NCBI RefSeq assembly: GCF_015291645.1
Contig: NZ_CP030055.1
Coordinates: forward strand, 2,170,001 to 2,234,000
Direction of reading: 5' to 3'
Length of the DNA stretch: 64,000 bases
Source: Bradyrhizobium sp. CCBAU 53340
GTDB lineage: Bacteria; Pseudomonadota; Alphaproteobacteria; Rhizobiales; Xanthobacteraceae
The translations under genes and the position numbers were made by a program. The notes beneath the pieces were generated by a model that was not told the DNA's origin, searched no databases, and was given only the letters and a program-made list of their open reading frames with translations. Of this stretch, positions 32,790 to 41,596 are shown piece by piece. The stretch's first letter is position 1. Each line of letters starts with the position of its first letter.

Positions 32790-33713
32790 ATGCGTATCAA
32801 GATCATCCTGGCCATAGCCGCGCTGAGCATTGCGAGCCGATCGGCGGTCGCCGAGGACCTGACCGGTACACTGGAGAAGATCAGGAGCACCGGGACGATC
32901 GCGATCGGACATCGTGAATCGTCGATTCCGTTCTCGTATTACGACGACAACGAGAAGGTCGTCGGCTATGCCATGGACCTCTGCTATCTGGCGGTCGACG
33001 CCGTGAAGGCGAAGCTGGGGCTGCAAAAGCTCGATGTGAAGCTCGTGCCCGTCACGCCGTCGGGGCGAATCCAGTCCGTGCTGAGCGGGGCGATCGACCT
33101 CGAATGTGGAACGACCACCAACAATCTCGAGCGCCAGAAGGTGGTGACGTTCTCGACCACGTATTTCGTTGCTGCAAACCGTATCATGGCCAAGACGGCG
33201 AGCAATGTGCGGACCCTCGATGACATCAGGGGCAAGACTGTCGTGTCCACTGTCGGGTCCACCAATCTCAAGCAGATCAGTGAGCTCAATACCCAGCGTC
33301 AGCTCGGTCTCACCATTCTGGCCGTCAAGGACAACGGGGAAGGGTTTCGGATGCTGGAATCCGATCGGGCCGCCGCGTTCGTGATGGACGACATTCTGCT
33401 CTACAGCCGGATGGCCAATTCGGAGAATCCGGGCGCCTACCTCGTTTCGGAGGAGGCGCTGTCGGTCGAGCCCTACGGCATCATGCTCCGGCGCGACGAT
33501 CCGGCTTTCAAGAAGGTGGTCGACGATGCGCTGGCGGCGGTCTATCGCAGCGGGGAAATCCAGAAGATCTATGCCAGATGGTTCCTGACGCCGATTCCAC
33601 CGAACAACGTCAATCTCAACGTCCCGATGAGCGCGCCGCTCAAGCTTGCGATTGAGCATCTGATCGACAACGGCGACCCGGCTGCCTATCGGACGGAAAG
33701 CCTCGCGCGGTGA
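32790..33713 (+). CDS. Amino-acid ABC transporter substrate-binding protein (GltI-like)
   Basis: A 307-residue periplasmic binding protein of family 3, closest in pattern to glutamate/aspartate-binding GltI. Signal peptide ends SAVA. GTIAIGHRESSIPFSYYDD, SGAIDLECGTTTNN and the terminal IYARWFLTPIPPNNVNLN are typical. GGAAATGGAGCG precedes the ATG. It has no permease or ATPase next to it and follows the GGDEF-EAL gene closely, so a sensing role is possible. A hairpin after it probably ends the transcript. Confidence 0.9.
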   Translation: MRIKIILAIAALSIASRSAVAEDLTGTLEKIRSTGTIAIGHRESSIPFSYYDDNEKVVGYAMDLCYLAVDAVKAKLGLQKLDVKLVPVTPSGRIQSVLSGAIDLECGTTTNNLERQKVVTFSTTYFVAANRIMAKTASNVRTLDDIRGKTVVSTVGSTNLKQISELNTQRQLGLTILAVKDNGEGFRMLESDRAAAFVMDDILLYSRMANSENPGAYLVSEEALSVEPYGIMLRRDDPAFKKVVDDALAAVYRSGEIQKIYARWFLTPIPPNNVNLNVPMSAPLKLAIEHLIDNGDPAAYRTESLAR

Positions 33714-33744
33714 GGCGGGACTGACGCATTTCGATGCTTCTCTT

Positions 33745-33776
33745 GCGACCGGCCTTTCACAAAGAGGCCGGTCGTC
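33745..33776 (+). terminator. Rho-independent-type terminator after the GltI-like gene
   Basis: CGACCGGCCT at 33746-33755 pairs with AGGCCGGTCG at 33765-33774 around a short loop. It begins 32 bp after the stop codon. The T run is weak. Confidence 0.65.
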
Positions 33777-34004
33777 GCTTGTCGAAAGTATCGAATCAGC
33801 TTTAGCAAGTTGCTTGCGGGCCTTTGAAACAAGGCAAAAACCGCTGCGCGAGGTACCTTCCGCCCCGGAAGTCGCTAAAATGCAGGGGTTTTTGTCACAG
33901 GAGGGCCAAAAAAGCCCGTAAAACCGCGACAAAACTGTGCAGAAGGCTATAGGCCTTCGCCGGTTGGTCTAATATGCAACCGGCAACGAATCAGAGGAGA
34001 CACG

Positions 34005-34307
34005 ATGCCAACCCAAATGTCCAAATCGCAGTTGATCGAAAAGATTGCGACCGCCACCGAGCTCTCCAAGCGCGACGTCAAGAGCGTCATGGAGACGCTG
34101 ACCGACGTCGGTCACAAGGAGCTCAAGAAGAACGGCCTGTTCCTGGTGCCGGGCTTCGCGAAGTTCGTGGTCATCAAGAAGCCTGCGACCAAGGCGCGCA
34201 AGGGCACCAACCCGTTCACGGGTCAGGAGATGATGTTCAAGGCCAAGCCGGCCCGGAAGATCGTCCGCGCCCGCCCGGTCAAGGCCGCCAAGGACGCCGT
34301 GGCCTGA
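34005..34307 (+). CDS. HU-family DNA-binding protein
   Basis: A 100-residue nucleoid protein of the HU/IHF family. The helical N-terminus (SKSQLIEKIATATELSKRDV) is followed by the beta-arm region. FLVPGFAKFVVIKKPATKAR and a TGQEMMFKAKPARK stretch stand in place of the canonical GRNP arm. The C-terminus is a basic tail rich in Ala, Lys and Arg. The arm motif is less conserved than in HupB, which suggests a diverged paralogue. AGAGGAGAC precedes the ATG. A strong terminator follows 7 bp after the stop. Confidence 0.92.
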   Translation: MPTQMSKSQLIEKIATATELSKRDVKSVMETLTDVGHKELKKNGLFLVPGFAKFVVIKKPATKARKGTNPFTGQEMMFKAKPARKIVRARPVKAAKDAVA

Positions 34308-34314
34308 TAACGCA

Positions 34315-34343
34315 AAGGCCCCCTCGATGAGAGGGGGCCTTTT
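34315..34343 (+). terminator. Terminator of the HU gene
   Basis: AAAGGCCCCCTC and GAGGGGGCCTTTT form a GC-rich stem with a GATGA loop, ending in TTTT. It is one of the clearest intrinsic terminators in the window. Confidence 0.88.
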
Positions 34344-34377
34344 GTCTTGAGTGACGCAGGGGTCGATACGGAGGGGA

Positions 34378-34533
34378 TCAGCCCTTGCGGCGCTTCACCC
34401 GAACCGGGATCGGCTGAAGCCGCGGCTCCGGTGCTGCGAGCGCATCGCGCACCCGGTCGATGGCACGACCGAGCAGCTGGCGCAGCCGCTGCGTTTTCCG
34501 CGATTTCCTGGCCTCTTCCAGCAGTTTCTTCAT
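34378..34533 (-). CDS. Small basic protein downstream of lon, unknown function
   Basis: A 51-residue open frame from an ATG at 34533. It is strongly basic and helical at first (MKKLLEEARKSRKTQRLRQL) and ends with a Pro/Arg/Lys-rich tail (PIPVRVKRRKG). AAGG lies 4 bp upstream. The gene starts 5 bp after the lon stop, so it is probably translated from the same transcript. It could be an adaptor or a nucleic-acid-binding peptide; no homologue is recognised and the coding status is only moderately supported. Confidence 0.5.
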   Translation of the reverse strand: MKKLLEEARKSRKTQRLRQLLGRAIDRVRDALAAPEPRLQPIPVRVKRRKG

Positions 34534-34538
34534 CGCCT

Positions 34539-36920
34539 TCACTCCGCCGCTTCGACCTTGGCCGCATCGGGCTCGAGCGCGGCGGCGATGGCCTCGTCGA
34601 CGCGCTCCAGCCAGATGAATTCGAGGTTGTCCCGCGCGCTCTTCGGGATGTCGTCGTAGTCCCGCTTGTTGCGCGCCGGTAGCATCACCCGCTTCAGCCC
34701 GGCGGCGGCTGCGGCCACCACCTTCTCCTTGATGCCGCCGACCGGCAGCACCAGGCCGCGCAGCGAGATTTCGCCGGTCATCGCCGTGTCGCTCCTCACC
34801 GTGCGATTGGTGAGCAGTGACGTCAGCGCGGTGAACATCGCCACGCCCGCGCTCGGTCCGTCCTTCGGGGTTGCACCCGCCGGAACGTGAACGTGGATGT
34901 CGCTCTTCTCGAACACCTGGGGATCGATGCCGAGCTGGGTGGCTCTGCTCTTCACCAGAGTCAGCGCCGCCTGCACGCTTTCGCGCATGACCTCGCCGAG
35001 CTGGCCGGTCAGGATCATGCCGCCGCGGCCGGGCACGCGCGAAGCCTCGATGAACAGGATGTCGCCGCCGACTGGCGTCCAGGCAAGTCCGGTGGCCACG
35101 CCGGGGATGCTGGTGCGCTGCGCGATCTCGCCTTCGAAACGCGGCTGGCCGAGCACGGTGGCGATGTCCTTCGTCGCCACCACGACTTTGGCGGCCGTGC
35201 CCTCGGCCACCTGCACTGCGGCATGGCGAAACACCTTGCCGATCTCGCGCTCGAGGTTACGCACGCCGGCTTCGCGGGTGTAACCCTTGACGATCAGCTT
35301 CAGTGCCTCCGGCTCGATCTCGGCTTGGTCTGCCGTCAGGCCGTTGGCCTCCAGCTGCCGCCGCACCAGGTAGCGCTGCGCGATCTCCAGCTTCTCGTCC
35401 TCGGTGTAACCGGCGAGGCTGATCAGCTCCATGCGGTCCAAGAGCGGGCCCGGAATCTGGTCCAGCATGTTGGCGGTCGCGATGAACACCACGCGCGACA
35501 GGTCGAAGGGCACGCCCAGGTAATTGTCCCGGAACGTCCCGTTCTGCTCGGGGTCGAGCACCTCCAGCATCGCGGCGGAAGGGTCGCCCTGCACGCCACG
35601 GCCCATCTTGTCGATCTCGTCCAGCATCATGACGCAGTTGCGTGCGCCCGCCTTCTTGATGCCCTGGATGATGTTGCCGGGCAGCGCGCCGATATAAGTG
35701 CGGCGGTGACCGCGGATCTCGGCCTCGTCATGCACGCCGCCCAGGCTGACGCGCACGAAAGGGCGATCCATCGCACGCGCGATGGATTGGCCGAGCGAGG
35801 TCTTGCCGACGCCGGGCGGGCCGACGAAGCACAGGATCGGCGCCTTGCCCTGCGGGGCCAGCTTGCGCACCGCCAGATATTCGATGATCCGGCTTTTGAT
35901 CTTCTCGAGGCCGAAGTGATCGGCATCCAGGATACGACGTGCTTCCTTGATGTCGATCGGCTTCTCCGCGGGCAGCGCCCAGGGCAGCTCGATCAGCCAG
36001 TCGAGATAGGTGCGGACCATGCCGGCTTCACCGGCAGTCTCGGGCATGCGCTCGTAGCGGCGCAGCTCCTTCTTGGCGTGCGCCTCCGCCTCCGGCGGCA
36101 TGTTGGCCTTGGCGATCGCAGCCGTCAGCTCGGCGACCTCGGCAGCCTTGCCGTCGCCTTCGCCCAGTTGCCGCTGGATAGTCGCCATCTGCTCGCGCAG
36201 GATCGCCTCGCGCTGCCGCTCGTCGAAAGACGCCTTGGTCTTCTGGCCGATCTCGTTGGAGATGCGCAGCACCTCCAGCCGTTCGGCCAGGTGCTTGGAC
36301 ACCTTCTCGACGCGCAAGGCGAGGTCGATGGTCTCCAGGACCTCCTGCTTGTCCTGCGGCTTGATGTCCATGAACGAGGTCGCCAGATCCGCCAGCGCGC
36401 CGGGCGCACTGGTGCTCTGGAACATCGCGACCAGCTCGGGCGGCGCCTGCGGCAGCAGCTCGATCGCCTCGACGGCCTGGCGCTGCAGGTTCAAGGCGCG
36501 TGCCTCGATCTCCGGCGAATTCGTGGTCGGCTCCGGAATCTGCTGGATGCGCGCGGCCGGGAACGGCGTCCCCGGCAGGAAGTCGAGGATGCGCGCGCGC
36601 TGCACGCCCTGACAGACGATGTGATGCGTGCCGTCTGGCGCGGTGATGTAGCGCACGATGTTGGCGATGGTTGCGACCCGGTAGAGGTCGTCCGGACCGG
36701 GCTCATCGATCTCGGGGCTGCGCTGCAGGACGATGCCGATCGGCCGCTGCTCGCGCAGCGCCTGCTGCGCGGCGGCGACGGACTTGGGCCGCGCGATCGC
36801 GATTGGCGCGATGGCGCCGGGGAACAGCACCATTTCGCGCACGGGTATGATGATCAGGGCGTCTTCGGGGATATTCACGTCGGAATTCGTCTGTGGGTTA
36901 TTCATCTGTTCGGTGGCCAT
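34539..36920 (-). CDS. lon: ATP-dependent Lon protease (second, stress-type copy)
   Basis: A 793-residue AAA+ protease with the full LonA layout. The N-terminal substrate domain starts [16 protein letters not shown], Walker A is GPPGVGKTS and Walker B is VMMLDEID. The proteolytic Ser is in [10 protein letters not shown] and the catalytic Lys in [10 protein letters not shown]. It begins 8 bp after an Hsp20 gene and is followed by a short basic protein. A Lon gene coupled to a small heat-shock protein is typically an additional copy besides the housekeeping lon. It is about 15 residues shorter than most LonA. Heat or stress induction is likely but no promoter was identified with confidence. Confidence 0.95.
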   Translation of the reverse strand: MATEQMNNPQTNSDVNIPEDALIIIPVREMVLFPGAIAPIAIARPKSVAAAQQALREQRPIGIVLQRSPEIDEPGPDDLYRVATIANIVRYITAPDGTHHIVCQGVQRARILDFLPGTPFPAARIQQIPEPTTNSPEIEARALNLQRQAVEAIELLPQAPPELVAMFQSTSAPGALADLATSFMDIKPQDKQEVLETIDLALRVEKVSKHLAERLEVLRISNEIGQKTKASFDERQREAILREQMATIQRQLGEGDGKAAEVAELTAAIAKANMPPEAEAHAKKELRRYERMPETAGEAGMVRTYLDWLIELPWALPAEKPIDIKEARRILDADHFGLEKIKSRIIEYLAVRKLAPQGKAPILCFVGPPGVGKTSLGQSIARAMDRPFVRVSLGGVHDEAEIRGHRRTYIGALPGNIIQGIKKAGARNCVMMLDEIDKMGRGVQGDPSAAMLEVLDPEQNGTFRDNYLGVPFDLSRVVFIATANMLDQIPGPLLDRMELISLAGYTEDEKLEIAQRYLVRRQLEANGLTADQAEIEPEALKLIVKGYTREAGVRNLEREIGKVFRHAAVQVAEGTAAKVVVATKDIATVLGQPRFEGEIAQRTSIPGVATGLAWTPVGGDILFIEASRVPGRGGMILTGQLGEVMRESVQAALTLVKSRATQLGIDPQVFEKSDIHVHVPAGATPKDGPSAGVAMFTALTSLLTNRTVRSDTAMTGEISLRGLVLPVGGIKEKVVAAAAAGLKRVMLPARNKRDYDDIPKSARDNLEFIWLERVDEAIAAALEPDAAKVEAAE

Positions 36921-36928
36921 GATCGACC

Positions 36929-37312
36929 TCAGGATTTGGCGAGGCGCAGTGCGACGCAGCCGTCCATCACGAAGCGGCTGATGGCGTAGCGGCCAAGCGG
37001 CAAGGCAATGCGGCGCTCAAATCGTCCTTGCGGCAGCTCGAGCCGGTGGATGCGGGCGTTGCGAAGCTCCGGCGGCAGCGTGCGCTGGCCGGAAATGACC
37101 AGCACGCCGTCATGGATGACAGTCTCGACATTGTCCGGATTGACGCCCGGAAGCGCGACCAGGATCAGGAGCTCATGCTCGGTCTCGAGCACGTCGATCG
37201 GCGGCTCCCAGCAGGTGTCCTGGCGGCCAAACTGCTGGCGCAGCCGTTCGGCGCGGGTCAGCTGGTCCAGGGCTTCGGACAGCATCCAGTCGAAGGGATT
37301 TTTGGGTTGCAT
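36929..37312 (-). CDS. Hsp20/alpha-crystallin small heat-shock protein
   Basis: A 127-residue small chaperone. The alpha-crystallin domain runs from about residue 35 (WEPPIDVLETEHELLIL) through LVALPGVNPDNVETVIHDGV to RRIALPLGRY. The usual C-terminal I-x-I tail is not obvious, and the end is RFVMDGCVALRLAKS. I chose the ATG at 37312 (MQPKNPFDWM) because the longer frame is out of keeping with the family. It heads the operon with lon. Confidence 0.9.
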   Translation of the reverse strand: MQPKNPFDWMLSEALDQLTRAERLRQQFGRQDTCWEPPIDVLETEHELLILVALPGVNPDNVETVIHDGVLVISGQRTLPPELRNARIHRLELPQGRFERRIALPLGRYAISRFVMDGCVALRLAKS

Positions 37313-37500
37313 GGCAAGACTCGGGGAAGACGCTGCGGTTGGAAAACGGGGATATGGTGATGGTTCCCGCAAATTCCAGCATCGCGCGTTTGCGGCATGC
37401 CTGCCTCTCGCAGCGAAGCCGACCCTTGCGCTCAGACGCATCGACGCCGCGAAAGATGTTCCGCGGCGTCGGCGGCAGCAATTGGGCGGGACTGACGGGA

Positions 37501-38070
37501 TCAGGCGGCTTGACGGTATTCGGCCTCCGCCTCGAGGTTGATTACGGAGGTGGCGAGTTCGGACAGGGTGTGATCGGTCGCCTCTTCCTCCTCCAGCGTC
37601 TCCTGGAGCAGTCTTGCGGCATCAGCCATGCCGAGCTCCTCGGCCCAGGTGCGAAGTGTGCCGTAGCGGGAGATCTCGTAATGCTCGACGGCCTGCGCCG
37701 CGGCGAGCAGGCCGGCGTCGAGGGCAGGGGCGTTCTTGAAGTCCTTCATGATCTCGGCGCCTTCGTCGGTGATGCCGTTGATCGCCTCGCACGGCTTGCC
37801 GCGCGCCGGCTTGCCCAGCATTCCGAAGATCTGGTCCAGACGTTTGACCTGGCCCTGCGTCTCGCGCAGATGCTTGTTGAAGGCGGCGGCGAGCTCCTTG
37901 GAATGCGCGGCCTTGGCCATCTTGGGCAACGTCTTGATGATCTTGTTCTCGGCGAAATAGATGTCCTTCAGTGTTTCCAGAAACAGGTCGCTCAACATCT
38001 TGGGCGCCTGACGCGGGCGGCGCGATGCGGTCTTTTTCGCAGAGGCACGTTTCTTTGCTCGTTTAGCCAT
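37501..38070 (-). CDS. DUF892 ferritin-like protein (YciE/YciF type)
   Basis: A 189-residue four-helix protein. After a Lys/Arg/Ala-rich N-terminal 24 residues comes the DUF892 core: LFLETLKDIYFAENKIIKTLPKM, then AAAQAVEHYEISRYGTLRTWAE and LLQETLEEEEATD. Glu and His residues at EN, HYE and EEEE positions could bind a di-iron centre. Proteins of this group respond to osmotic and oxidative stress. It lies upstream of the Hsp20-lon operon on the same strand. The basic N-terminal extension could bind DNA. Confidence 0.92.
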   Translation of the reverse strand: MAKRAKKRASAKKTASRRPRQAPKMLSDLFLETLKDIYFAENKIIKTLPKMAKAAHSKELAAAFNKHLRETQGQVKRLDQIFGMLGKPARGKPCEAINGITDEGAEIMKDFKNAPALDAGLLAAAQAVEHYEISRYGTLRTWAEELGMADAARLLQETLEEEEATDHTLSELATSVINLEAEAEYRQAA

Positions 38071-38220
38071 AGATCCTCCTCATGAGGCGACACGGGAAGG
38101 CATGCCCTTCCTCAATCCTCACGCGATCAAGAGTCGGGATCAGCAAATGTTCCTCGCGAAGGTCCGCGCGAGCCGCTATGGCTGGCCAGCAGAACCCCGC
38201 TCGCCCGAGACCCCTGTCCC

Positions 38221-38847
38221 ATGCTCGACTTCGCCCTGTCCGCCTTCGTCACGCTGCTGCTGGTGGTCGATCCCGTCGGCCTTGCGCCGGCCTTCCTGGC
38301 CGCGACCGGCGGCATGCCCGACAAGATCAAGCGGACGGTCGCGCTGCGGGCGCCGTTCATCGCAGCCTCGATCCTGGTCGTGATCGCGCTGGTCGGAAAC
38401 TGGCTGCTGCGCCAGCTCGGGATCGGCATCCCCGCCTTCCAGATCGCGGGTGGGCTGCTCTTGTTCGGCGTGTCCTACCAGATGATCTTCGGCGACCGGC
38501 CGCATCGCGAGGCGCGGGAGGCCGACAAGGCGACCGCCGAGCACGCCTCCGACGTCGCGGTGTTTCCGCTCGCCATCCCCATGATGGCCGGTCCCGGGGC
38601 CATTGCGACCACGCTGCTGCTGTCGGGCGGTGCCGGCTATGGGGCGAAGCTCGCGATCATCATCGTGATCGTCCTCGCGGTGTGCCTGATTTGCATGCTC
38701 TGCTTTCTCTCGGCCCACCTGATCGCACGGACGCTGGGGCGGACCGGAAATGCCGTGCTGTCGCGTGTGCTCGGCATGCTGCTCGCGGCCTATTCGGTGC
38801 AATTCGTGATCAACGGGATCGCGGCCGTTCGGGCGAGCTTGTCATAG
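38221..38847 (+). CDS. MarC-family membrane protein
   Basis: A 208-residue inner-membrane protein with six helices. Typical MarC features are the first helix FVTLLLVVDPVGLAPAFLA, the GIPAFQIAGGLLLFGVSYQM segment and FPLAIPMMAGPGAIATTLLL. The family has no established function, despite its old link to antibiotic resistance. It starts 150 bp from the divergent DUF892 gene. No strong ribosome-binding site is visible. Confidence 0.9.
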   Translation: MLDFALSAFVTLLLVVDPVGLAPAFLAATGGMPDKIKRTVALRAPFIAASILVVIALVGNWLLRQLGIGIPAFQIAGGLLLFGVSYQMIFGDRPHREAREADKATAEHASDVAVFPLAIPMMAGPGAIATTLLLSGGAGYGAKLAIIIVIVLAVCLICMLCFLSAHLIARTLGRTGNAVLSRVLGMLLAAYSVQFVINGIAAVRASLS

Positions 38848-39017
38848 CCCTGCGACGATCTGTTAATCTATTGATTTTACAATTTATTTTCTGTCGCTCG
38901 GGGAGTGGCGGAAAGACGGCGCCTGAACAGGTCCGCTTTCGCTTGCGCTGCCACATTGCTTTGACGTACTTCGGGTCTAACAACGCCCATAGCCAAGAAG
39001 GTGGAGATGAACTCGAG

Positions 39018-39671
39018 ATGTCGGTGACAGCGGACGAGCTCGACAAGAGACAGGCCATCATCGACGCCTGCCGCCGCATGAACGCGCTCGGCATCAACCA
39101 GGGCACCTCGGGCAATATCAGCGTGCGGCACGGCGACGGCATCCTGGTCACGCCCACCAGCGTGCCCTATGACGCCATGACGCCGGACCAGATCGTCTTC
39201 ATGGCGATGGACGGCTCGCACGCCCCGAGCCGGAAGCCCTCCAGCGAGTGGCGCTTCCACCTGGACATCCTGAAGGCGCGCACTGATGTCAACGCCGTCG
39301 TCCACGCCCATCCGACCTATTGCACCATCCTGGCGATCATGGGCATGGACATCCCGCCGGTGCATTACATGATCGCGGCCGCCGGCGGCGACAGCATCCG
39401 CTGCGCGCCCTATGCCACCTTCGGGACAGCGGAACTGTCCGCGCATGCGGTCCACGCGCTGGAGGGGCGGCAGGCCTGCCTGCTCGACCATCACGGCATG
39501 ATCGCGATCGGCAAGACCCTCGACAAGGCGATGTGGCTTGCCGTCGAGGTCGAGACGCTGGCGCGGCAATATCACGGCTGCCTCCAGATCGGGAAACCGC
39601 CGCTGCTGTCGAGCGCCGAAATCGAACGGGTCCGCCAGCGCATGGCCGGCTACGGCCTGTCGGAAGGGTAG
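39018..39671 (+). CDS. Class II aldolase / L-fuculose-phosphate aldolase-like
   Basis: A 217-residue cytosolic zinc aldolase. GTSGNISVR marks the phosphate loop, HAHPTYCT (two zinc His) and the later HHGMIAIG complete the metal site. It belongs to the FucA/AraD group that cleaves short sugar phosphates; the substrate cannot be chosen from the sequence. GGTGGAGATG lies upstream of the ATG at 39018. The ClC-type gene follows 12 bp after its stop, suggesting co-transcription although the functions seem unrelated. Confidence 0.92.
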   Translation: MSVTADELDKRQAIIDACRRMNALGINQGTSGNISVRHGDGILVTPTSVPYDAMTPDQIVFMAMDGSHAPSRKPSSEWRFHLDILKARTDVNAVVHAHPTYCTILAIMGMDIPPVHYMIAAAGGDSIRCAPYATFGTAELSAHAVHALEGRQACLLDHHGMIAIGKTLDKAMWLAVEVETLARQYHGCLQIGKPPLLSSAEIERVRQRMAGYGLSEG

Positions 39672-39683
39672 GGCTCGCAAGCG

Positions 39684-41471
39684 GTGTTCGCGCGGATCAG
39701 ATATTTCGTCGACGGCAAGGGGACCAACCGCACCATGGTGCGGCTGCGCGCGCTATTGCGCAGCAACGAATTCTACCTGATCCCGCTGGCGCTCGTGATC
39801 GGCACGCTCGCCGGCGCGATCGTGACGCTGATGGCCGAGATCGCGCAGATCGCCCACGTCATCATCTACGGCATTCCCATCGACGTCCGCCTCTCGGCCA
39901 ATACCTATATCAGTCCGTGGGCGGCGATGATGGCGCCCGCGCTGGGCGGCCTCGCGCTTGGCGTCATGGAATGGTGGCGGCGGCGGCTGAAGATTTCCAG
40001 CGCGGTCGACCCGATCGAGGCCAATGCGCTGCGCGGCGGCAATCTGTCGATGCGCGACAGCGTGGTGGTGTCCGGCCAGACGCTGATCTCGAACGGCTGC
40101 GGCGCGTCGGTCGGCCTCGAGGCCGGCTACACCCAGATCGGCTCCGGCATCGCCTCGCTGTTCGGCAAGTTCTTCAATCTCCGCCGCAACGATCTCCGCC
40201 TGGTCGTCGGCTGCGGTGCTGCGGCGGCGATCGCGGCGGCCTTCGGCGCGCCGATCACCGGCGCATTCTACGCCTGCGAGCTGATCGTCGGCGTCTATGC
40301 AGTCGGTAGCGCCGCCCCGATCCTGGCGGCCTCGCTTGCCGGCGCGCTGACGGCGCAATGGCTCGGCGGCGCGCCTTACTCGCTCGAAATTCCCAAGGTC
40401 AGCGCTGTCGGCGTTGAGCAATATCTGGCGCTGATCGGGCTCGCGCTCGTCACCAGCGGCGTCGGCATCGCCGTGATGCGCTCGTCCTCGGTGTTCGAGG
40501 GCCTGTTCAAATGGCTGCCGGTGTGGCTGCGGCCGGTGATCGGCGGCTTCATCGTCGGCGGCTTCGCTCTGGTCACACCGCAGGTGCTGGCGGCCGGTCA
40601 CGGCGCCATGGTGCTCGATCTCTTTCACGACATGGCCATCGGCCTGATCGCGATCATCATCGCGCTGAAGGTGACGGCCTGCCTGGTCTCGCTGGCGTCC
40701 GGCTTCCGTGGCGGGCTGTTCTTTGCCTCGCTGTTCGTCGGCAGCCTGATCGGAAAATTCTTCGCCGCGGTGCTGCTGCTGATCAGCCCGAACTTCGCGA
40801 TCGACCCGCTGGTGGCGATGCTGACCGGCATGGCGACGCTCGGCGTCGCCATCGTCGGCGGTCCCCTGACCATGTCGTTCCTCGTGCTCGAGATGACCCG
40901 CAATGTCGACGTCACCGCCGTGGTGCTGGCCGGCTGCATCGTCACCTCGATCTGCGTGCGCTTCATGTTCGGCCACTCCTTCTCGACCTGGCGCCTGCAT
41001 CTGCGCGGCGAGACCATCCGTAGCGCCAACGACGTCGGCTGGCTGCGCAACCTCACCGTCGAGCGGCTGATGCGCTCGGACGTCGGCAAGGTGCCGTCGA
41101 CCACCACCATCGCCGCGACACGGCGGGAATTCGCGTTGGGGTCACGGCCCGGGGTCGTCATCGTCAACAATGCTGACGAATATGTCGGCCTCGTTCTGCT
41201 GCCGGATCTGTTCTCCAGCGATCTCGATACCATCGCCGACGACATCCAGGTCATCGAGCTCGCGCGTCTGACCGACATCGTGCTGATCCCGGAAATGAAC
41301 GTGAAGAGCGCGATGGCGGTGTTCGACGAGGCCGAGGCCGAAATGCTGGCGGTGGTCGATTCCACCGACAGCCGCAAGGTGGTCGGCTTCCTGACCGAGA
41401 CCTTTGCCCGCCGCCGCTATGTCGAGGAGATCGACAAGGCCACGCGCGGCGTGCTGGGCGCGTTGTCATAA
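39684..41471 (+). CDS. ClC-type anion channel/transporter with C-terminal CBS domains
   Basis: A 595-residue membrane protein of the ClC family with about ten helices, followed by a cytoplasmic pair of CBS-like domains (from VERLMRSDVGKVPSTTT). The filter regions are altered: NGCGASVGLEAGYTQIG covers the site of the GxGxP and GREGP motifs, keeping the gating Glu but losing the Pro residues. SGFRGGLFFASL stands where GxFxP is expected. Ion selectivity may therefore differ from classic chloride transporters. A GTG at 39684 is the first start; an ATG at 39735 (MVRLRALL) is an alternative. Confidence 0.88.
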   Translation: MFARIRYFVDGKGTNRTMVRLRALLRSNEFYLIPLALVIGTLAGAIVTLMAEIAQIAHVIIYGIPIDVRLSANTYISPWAAMMAPALGGLALGVMEWWRRRLKISSAVDPIEANALRGGNLSMRDSVVVSGQTLISNGCGASVGLEAGYTQIGSGIASLFGKFFNLRRNDLRLVVGCGAAAAIAAAFGAPITGAFYACELIVGVYAVGSAAPILAASLAGALTAQWLGGAPYSLEIPKVSAVGVEQYLALIGLALVTSGVGIAVMRSSSVFEGLFKWLPVWLRPVIGGFIVGGFALVTPQVLAAGHGAMVLDLFHDMAIGLIAIIIALKVTACLVSLASGFRGGLFFASLFVGSLIGKFFAAVLLLISPNFAIDPLVAMLTGMATLGVAIVGGPLTMSFLVLEMTRNVDVTAVVLAGCIVTSICVRFMFGHSFSTWRLHLRGETIRSANDVGWLRNLTVERLMRSDVGKVPSTTTIAATRREFALGSRPGVVIVNNADEYVGLVLLPDLFSSDLDTIADDIQVIELARLTDIVLIPEMNVKSAMAVFDEAEAEMLAVVDSTDSRKVVGFLTETFARRRYVEEIDKATRGVLGALS

Positions 41472-41596
41472 GGCTTCAGCCCCCCGGGCAAGTTGACGCC
41501 GGCACGCGCAGCGGACTTGCCAGATCGTTCACAACCTCTAGGCTAGGGGCGCGGCAGGCTGTTGCCCTGGCCGCATTCAGCGACGAGGGACGTGCG

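Noticed and set aside
29748..33932. A 1394-codon open frame on the minus strand
   Set aside because: It lies opposite the GGDEF-EAL gene and the GltI-like gene, both with clear domains. Its translation is Arg/His/Asp-rich low-complexity sequence typical of antisense frames in GC-rich codon-biased DNA.
34887..36989. A 700-codon open frame on the plus strand
   Set aside because: It is the complement of lon; the product is His/Leu/Asp-rich with no fold signature.
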